Shown: positions 7,101 to 10,749 of the stretch, in pieces
Layout: each line of letters opens with the position of its first letter
Numbering within the stretch: the stretch's first letter is position 1
Assembly (NCBI GenBank): GCA_934757945.1
Contig: CAKVLT010000071.1
Coordinates: 1 to 10,749, forward strand
Length of the DNA: 10,749 nt
Reading direction: 5' to 3'
From: an uncultured Bulleidia sp.
Lineage (GTDB): Bacteria > Bacillota_I > Bacilli_A > Erysipelotrichales > Erysipelotrichaceae
Notes under the pieces: generated by a model
What the model was told of the DNA's origin: nothing
Databases searched by the model: none
Seen by the model: the letters and a program-made list of their open reading frames with translations, nothing else
Made by a program: the position numbers and the translations under genes

Positions 7101-8543
7101 ATGTGCAACAAGTACACCATCCCCTATCCAGTTAAGAATAGTATCAATGCTGTCTTCAAAACTTTTAGCATTTTCAACCATGGCATTGGAGATATTTGTC
7201 TTATTTGTAATAAATGCAGGAATAGGATGTGGTGGTTTAATAAACATCTGCAGTCTGTCCACCACAGAGTTATTTACAATTTTAACAGCACCAAATTCAA
7301 TAATGGAATCGTAATAACAGGATAAGCCTGTTGTTTCAAGGTCGAAAGAAATGTATTCCACATCTTCAATCCCCTGCTTAGTGGCATTTCTGACAATAGT
7401 CAGATGGTCATTAGCCATATTCATTTCACAGCCAAAACCAACTTTAAATGGTCTTTCAGGATCTTTCTTTCTGTTGGCAAGTACCTGATCATAGGCTTTC
7501 TTAAAAGCCTGTACATCTGCATGATCAGTAATAACAATACCTTCATGACCGATATCAAAGGCATATTTAACGATGGATTTCACATCACATATGGCATCCA
7601 TTTCAGACATATTGGTATGCATATGCCATTCAATACGCTTATCTTTTGCCGTATCCTGAGGCAGAGATGGTTTTTCCAGTTTTTCTATTCTGCTTGGAAT
7701 GACACACAGATCTCTCAGGAAGTTATCATTTTCAATACGTCCATAGATTCTGATTCTGTCCCCGGAAGAGATTTCATGCATTTCTTCACGTGTTAATCCT
7801 CTTCCTTCAAAACGTTTTACCATGATGGCATCTGTACCATCATATACTTTCATTGTCTGTATGATTTTCTTATTACGTGTTTCTATTTCTTCCAGAGAGA
7901 AAATATCACAGTCGAACTGAATTTCATTCATACAGTTATCGACATCTTTTAACTGAATCGGCGTATAATTCTCTTCTTTCAGACGATAGTATTTTTTCTT
8001 AGGCTTAGGTTCTTCTTTAACGGGTGCAGGGACTGGTGCTTCAGGGATAAAATCAAGGTTGATGGTCGGAATTTCTGAAGTATCATTCTTTTTGATACTG
8101 CAGGTAATTTCATGCATGGTAAACCCGCTTCTTTCAAGAAAAGTGTGGACCAGTTCCAAAGAAGATTTTGCTCTTGTACATTCTTCTTCATCTTTACATA
8201 AAAATTCTAAAGAAGAGGTTTCAGGGTGAAAAAGAACCGGTTTGGATGCCAGTACAGTTTTTTGGTGGTGATGGAAATAGTCTAGATATTTTGTGACAAG
8301 GTTTCCATCTATGGCCGCATTTGCAGGATGGACTATCAGATCCAAAGATGAATGTAATGCCTGTACAACATTGTCAGTAAAGTAAAGATAAGAATCCATG
8401 GATAGAATACTATCTGTTTTCAGAATGATTTCCAGTCTGTTTTCTGCACGATAAAAACGGATAGCTTCTATACAGGCATTGGCAAGATTACTATCCTCGT
8501 TACAAAGTTCTCCGTTTTGAATATCCTTAACTAACTCACTCAT
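4188..8543 (-). CDS. polC: DNA polymerase III alpha subunit, PolC type, with proofreading exonuclease
   Basis: Replicative DNA polymerase of low-GC Gram-positives, 1451 residues, a normal full length. Order of domains: an N-terminal domain to about 180; an OB-fold near 225-285; a PHP domain opening at about 303 with HMH (307-309) and DH (340-341), resuming after the exonuclease and closing with DSDAH (726-730); an inserted DEDDh 3'-5' exonuclease (about 397-560) with Asp401/Glu403, Asp486, His542 and Asp547; a four-cysteine zinc motif Cys918/921/943/946; the polymerase centre PDIDLNFS (Asp972, Asp974) and FDILGHVDPT (Asp1097); a helix-hairpin-helix region near 1390-1440; and the C-terminal QMSLF, a sliding-clamp binding motif. 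All expected catalytic residues appear intact. The ATG follows the rnc TAA with no gap (TAAATG). Only a minimal GAG lies 7 bases upstream, so translation is probably coupled to rnc. Confidence 0.98.
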   Translation of the reverse strand: MSELVKDIQNGELCNEDSNLANACIEAIRFYRAENRLEIILKTDSILSMDSYLYFTDNVVQALHSSLDLIVHPANAAIDGNLVTKYLDYFHHHQKTVLASKPVLFHPETSSLEFLCKDEEECTRAKSSLELVHTFLERSGFTMHEITCSIKKNDTSEIPTINLDFIPEAPVPAPVKEEPKPKKKYYRLKEENYTPIQLKDVDNCMNEIQFDCDIFSLEEIETRNKKIIQTMKVYDGTDAIMVKRFEGRGLTREEMHEISSGDRIRIYGRIENDNFLRDLCVIPSRIEKLEKPSLPQDTAKDKRIEWHMHTNMSEMDAICDVKSIVKYAFDIGHEGIVITDHADVQAFKKAYDQVLANRKKDPERPFKVGFGCEMNMANDHLTIVRNATKQGIEDVEYISFDLETTGLSCYYDSIIEFGAVKIVNNSVVDRLQMFIKPPHPIPAFITNKTNISNAMVENAKSFEDSIDTILNWIGDGVLVAHNATFDYFFLNEELRRIGREPLHNVVIDTLDMSRAILRDRKAYRLGNISRYYHVQYDEEVAHRADYDAEALAGVFLCLMHDAKEKFSVSTIEDIQLKLQQDTDFKKVRRSHICVISKNQEGIKDLYKLVTESNIQTLAVMGKDSKGEGGDVAAEPRILKSSLQKRRKNLLFGTACYNSDVFELACNGDDQRLEEAMRFYDYVEIQPLTNFSVFLALGQVPNMDRLKNVIQRIIVMAKKIGLPVIADSDAHYCKKEEKIFRDVYIMAQGVGGVAHPLFIRDESLRQRTKNPDQHIRFTEEMKQEFAWLEDPQLIDEIVVQNPKKLFAELEDYRPVPDGTFPPTIEGSDDKLRKICHDTAKTMYAFEGKVPDIVVERLDGELDNIIRNGFGVHYYIAHLLVKKSNDDGYVVGSRGSVGSSFTATMAGITEVNPLEPHYLCPNCHYSEWIDDPEIKSGFDLEDKPCPKCGTIMSGNGHNIPFQTFLGFNADKVPDIDLNFSNEYQWRAHAFIREIFGENHAFRAGTIGTVAEKTAFGYVSGYCEKMNINMRRPMKEYLAAHCQNVKRTTGQHPGGIIIIPEDHEAEDFTPVQFPANDPHSPWKTTHYDFHDIHDNVLKFDILGHVDPTAMRLLQNVADRKPLTLPMNDPETLSLFSSDEALHADPRIYKRETGALGLPEFGTRTTRRVLEETRPKKFSDLVIISGLSHGTDVWAGNAQDLVRQGHPLSEVIGCRDDIMTYLLEKKLKPINAFKTMEDVRKGRGLRPDQEEDMKAHNVPDWYIESCKKIKYMFPKAHAVAYVMMAIRIAWYKVHEPHSFYIQYLSLRCDAYEIETMTKGIEAIQARMKDIEDRQAVKDLSNPVTNKEKSLLSTLEVCEELYARGYSIAKVDINKSDATNFKVFKEDTHTIIPPFTVVDGLGANVARSIVKAREENPFLSKEDIIKRTDLSSTMLKKLESLGAVEGFSETNQMSLF

Positions 8544-9221
8544 TTATTTACTCAACTTTTCAAATGCATTATGTGCAGCATTCTGTTCAGCCTGTTTCTT
8601 GGAAGTGCCTGATCCTGTCCCCATTACAAGATCATCAATCATACAGTTCATCACAAATACCGGACAGTTGCTTGGTCCGCTTTCCTTGACAAGTACGTAA
8701 CGCACCTGTCTCGAATTATCTGCCTGTACAAATTCCTGTAATTTCGTTTTGTAGTCATGAATAACACCTACATCCTGCGGATGTGCAAGGCGCGGGGTAA
8801 TGACTTCTTTTAAAATATTATCTACAGCATCCATACCCTGATCAAGAAACAGAGCACCGAGGAAAGCTTCCATCATATCTGCGATGATGGCATCTTTTTC
8901 TCTTCCTCCAGACTTTTCTTCTCCTGTGCCAAGTCTAAGATACTGGTTAAGATGAAGCTGTCTTGCATAGATGGCAAGTGCTTTTTCACATACCAGCTGT
9001 GCTCTCAGGCGAGTCATCTGTCCTTCGGAAAGGTTTAAAGGCCATATGGCATTAGAACTCCATAACTGAAGAACTGCATCTCCCATGAATTCCAGACGTT
9101 CATTGTTATGTAAACTGTGATGTTCATTGGCAAAGGAAGAATGTGTAAAAGCTTCCAGTATTTTATCTTTATCTTTTACATGAATTCCTCTGTTTTCTAA
9201 CCAGTCATATATTGTGTTCAT
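8544..9221 (-). CDS. rnc: Ribonuclease III
   Basis: Double-strand-specific endoribonuclease that processes rRNA precursors and structured mRNAs in the cytoplasm. At 225 residues it is the usual length. The RNase III domain (about 1-145) carries the signature NERLEFMGDA with Glu41, Glu44 and Asp48, and the second metal-binding pair Asp115 and Glu118 in ADMMEA; these correspond to the catalytic acidic residues of the E. coli enzyme. The C-terminal double-stranded RNA-binding domain runs from about 156 to 224, ending in TGSGTSKKQAEQNAA and a final helix. A strong AGGAGGAG site (9234-9227) precedes the ATG, 15 bases after the recG stop. In many Firmicutes rnc is followed by smc and ftsY; here polC follows with no spacer. 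Confidence 0.97.
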   Translation of the reverse strand: MNTIYDWLENRGIHVKDKDKILEAFTHSSFANEHHSLHNNERLEFMGDAVLQLWSSNAIWPLNLSEGQMTRLRAQLVCEKALAIYARQLHLNQYLRLGTGEEKSGGREKDAIIADMMEAFLGALFLDQGMDAVDNILKEVITPRLAHPQDVGVIHDYKTKLQEFVQADNSRQVRYVLVKESGPSNCPVFVMNCMIDDLVMGTGSGTSKKQAEQNAAHNAFEKLSK

Positions 9222-9236
9222 AGTATCTCCTCCTGT

Positions 9237-10749
9237 TCAGTCTGCATATGCGGTGGATTTCTGACTGGCATATTCCAGAATTGCCGCATACTCAGGATTG
9301 TTTTGATTTTGTAAAATGTGTTGCGCGTCTTTTCTTGCCGTTACCATGATATTTGTATCCTGTACAACATTACCAAGGATAAAATCTGGAAGACCGCTTT
9401 GGCGCGTACCTAGTATATCACCTGGTCCTCTTAATCGTAAATCTTCTGAAGAGATTTCAAAACCATCATTGGATTTTACAAGTACCTGGAGTCTTTCTTT
9501 TACTTTTTCTTCTGAAGAATCACTCAATAACCAGCAAAATCCCTTTTCAGAGCCACGTTGTATTCTGCCTCTTAACTGATGTAATTGAGAAAGACCAAAT
9601 CGGTCCGCATCATAAATAATCATACCTGTGGCATTGACTACATTGACACCAACCTCCACGACTGTAGTACTTACAAGTATCTGAATGGTATTTTCTTCAA
9701 AAGCTTTCATGACACTCTCTTTTTCTTCAGGTGACATTTTCCCATGTAAAACACCAACTTCATATTGAGGAAACTGCAAGGTTAATGCATTGGCTGTTTC
9801 CATTACATTTCTGACATGGTAGTCCTCATTTTTCTCTATGGCAGCACATATAACATACAATTGTCTTCCACTGTCCAGAAGATGATTGACATCTTTTAAA
9901 ACGCTTCTGAAGCTGTTTTCAGGTATATAGACAGTTTGAGGTATTTTTCTTCCTTCAGGCAATGTTTCAATGGTAGAAATATCCATATCTCCATATAAGG
10001 CACTGGCTAACGTTCTGGGAATAGGAGTAGCACTCATCAATAAAAAATCTACATCCTGTGCTTTGTTACGCAAAGCCTTACGCTGTGCAACGCCAAATCT
10101 TTGCTGTTCATCAATGATGACAAGTCCAAGATGATTAAAATTTACCGTATCCTGCAATAAGGCATGTGTACCCACAAGGATATCAATTGACCCTTTCTGT
10201 ACTTCTTCAAGTACACTCCGTTTCTGATAAGAAGTCATTGCACTGTAAAGTACTTCTATGCGTACATTAGAAGGAAGAATACTTTCAAGAGATTTTTTAT
10301 GTTGTTTTGCAAGAATTTCTGTTGGTGCAAGAATAGCTGATTGATAGCCTGCTGTAAAGGAGGCATACATACTTAAAGCAGCCACAACAGTTTTTCCACA
10401 GCCTACGTCTCCCTGAATCAGCCGATACATCAGTCTGTCAGAGCTCATATTCTGAAGAATCTGCTGTAAAGTTTCTGATTGTCCTTTGGTTAAAGCAAAA
10501 GGTAAATGTGCAATACAAGAACGTATTGCGTCATCATCGATTCTTCTCGGTGGTTTGTAAGTACCTTCCACTTCTGTTGCTTTCATCCATTGAATGGCCA
10601 GAAAGAACTTTAAAAACTCTTCATACTTCAATGTGCGAACTGAACGTTGCACGTCTTCCATTTTTTCAGGTTCATGAATCATTCTTAAAGCAACATTTTT
10701 TCTTAAAAGCCTGTATTGATGAATATACTCTTCCGGAATAGTATCCTGG
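9237..10749 (-). CDS. recG: ATP-dependent DNA helicase RecG, 5' end outside the window
   Basis: Superfamily 2 helicase that remodels stalled replication forks and branched DNA. About 503 C-terminal residues are visible. The reading frame stays open to the window edge, so the Met codon at 10682 is internal: residues upstream of it (EEYIHQYRLLRKNVALR) continue the family pattern. The missing part, about 175 residues against the usual 680, is most of the wedge domain that binds branched DNA. Counting from that Met, visible motifs are Walker A GDVGCGKT (91-98), Walker B DEQQRFGV (191-198), motif III SATPIPRT (217-224), LHGKMS (312-317), STTVVEVGVN (338-347), motif VI QLRGRIQRG (369-377) and the RecG-specific DLRLRGPGDILGTRQSGLPDF region (414-434). 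Motif VI has Gln where Gly is usual. It heads a tight unit with rnc and polC. Confidence 0.97.
   Translation of the reverse strand, partial: QDTIPEEYIHQYRLLRKNVALRMIHEPEKMEDVQRSVRTLKYEEFLKFFLAIQWMKATEVEGTYKPPRRIDDDAIRSCIAHLPFALTKGQSETLQQILQNMSSDRLMYRLIQGDVGCGKTVVAALSMYASFTAGYQSAILAPTEILAKQHKKSLESILPSNVRIEVLYSAMTSYQKRSVLEEVQKGSIDILVGTHALLQDTVNFNHLGLVIIDEQQRFGVAQRKALRNKAQDVDFLLMSATPIPRTLASALYGDMDISTIETLPEGRKIPQTVYIPENSFRSVLKDVNHLLDSGRQLYVICAAIEKNEDYHVRNVMETANALTLQFPQYEVGVLHGKMSPEEKESVMKAFEENTIQILVSTTVVEVGVNVVNATGMIIYDADRFGLSQLHQLRGRIQRGSEKGFCWLLSDSSEEKVKERLQVLVKSNDGFEISSEDLRLRGPGDILGTRQSGLPDFILGNVVQDTNIMVTARKDAQHILQNQNNPEYAAILEYASQKSTAYAD

Noticed and set aside
7404..7796. Plus-strand open frame of 130 codons inside polC
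   Set aside because: Antisense shadow of the PHP/OB region of PolC, with no independent evidence.
9237..10682. Reading the Met codon at 10682 as the true start of a short RecG
   Set aside because: The frame is open upstream to the window edge and the residues there fit RecG, so the gene is cut by the window and not truncated.

Overview
The window reads as ordinary chromosomal DNA of a low-GC, Gram-positive-type bacterium (Firmicutes/Bacillota). Three things support this: a PolC-type replicative polymerase with a built-in proofreading exonuclease, a T-box riboswitch in front of thrS, and strong AGGAGG ribosome binding sites. The TGS-less threonyl-tRNA synthetase and the compressed recG-rnc-polC order would suit a reduced or divergent branch such as Erysipelotrichia, but that placement is inference. 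Every gene I accept lies on the minus strand, so transcription runs from high to low coordinates.

Layout in transcription order. (1) 10749-4188 holds recG (5' end cut by the window), rnc and polC. They are packed with 15 and 0 bases between genes, so they are very likely one operon for DNA repair/recombination, dsRNA processing and chromosome replication. I see no hairpin terminator after polC. (2) 4183-3912 is the control region of thrS: a good sigma-A type promoter right after the polC stop, then a T-box leader with stem I, a threonine specifier triplet, stems II and III, the conserved T-box sequence and a terminator hairpin. (3) 3911-2157 is thrS, a short form lacking the N-terminal TGS domain. 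(4) 2156-2041 is a 116-base spacer with a strong terminator-like hairpin whose U-run nearly touches the next ribosome binding site. (5) 2034-99 is a compact three-gene unit: a small ACT-like protein of the TM1266 / iron-only hydrogenase system regulator family, an ABC-importer lipoprotein, and a SsuC/TauC-like permease. No ABC ATPase for this importer is inside the window. (6) 44-1 is a long hairpin that probably ends the unit.

The housekeeping part is well understood. The part that merits most attention is 2156-1: a putative hydrogenase-associated regulator coupled to an incomplete importer of unknown substrate, behind a hairpin that looks like an attenuator. No stretch without a gene exceeds 300 bases; the longest is the 276-base T-box region. 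I saw no tRNA, rRNA, CRISPR array, insertion sequence or attachment site.
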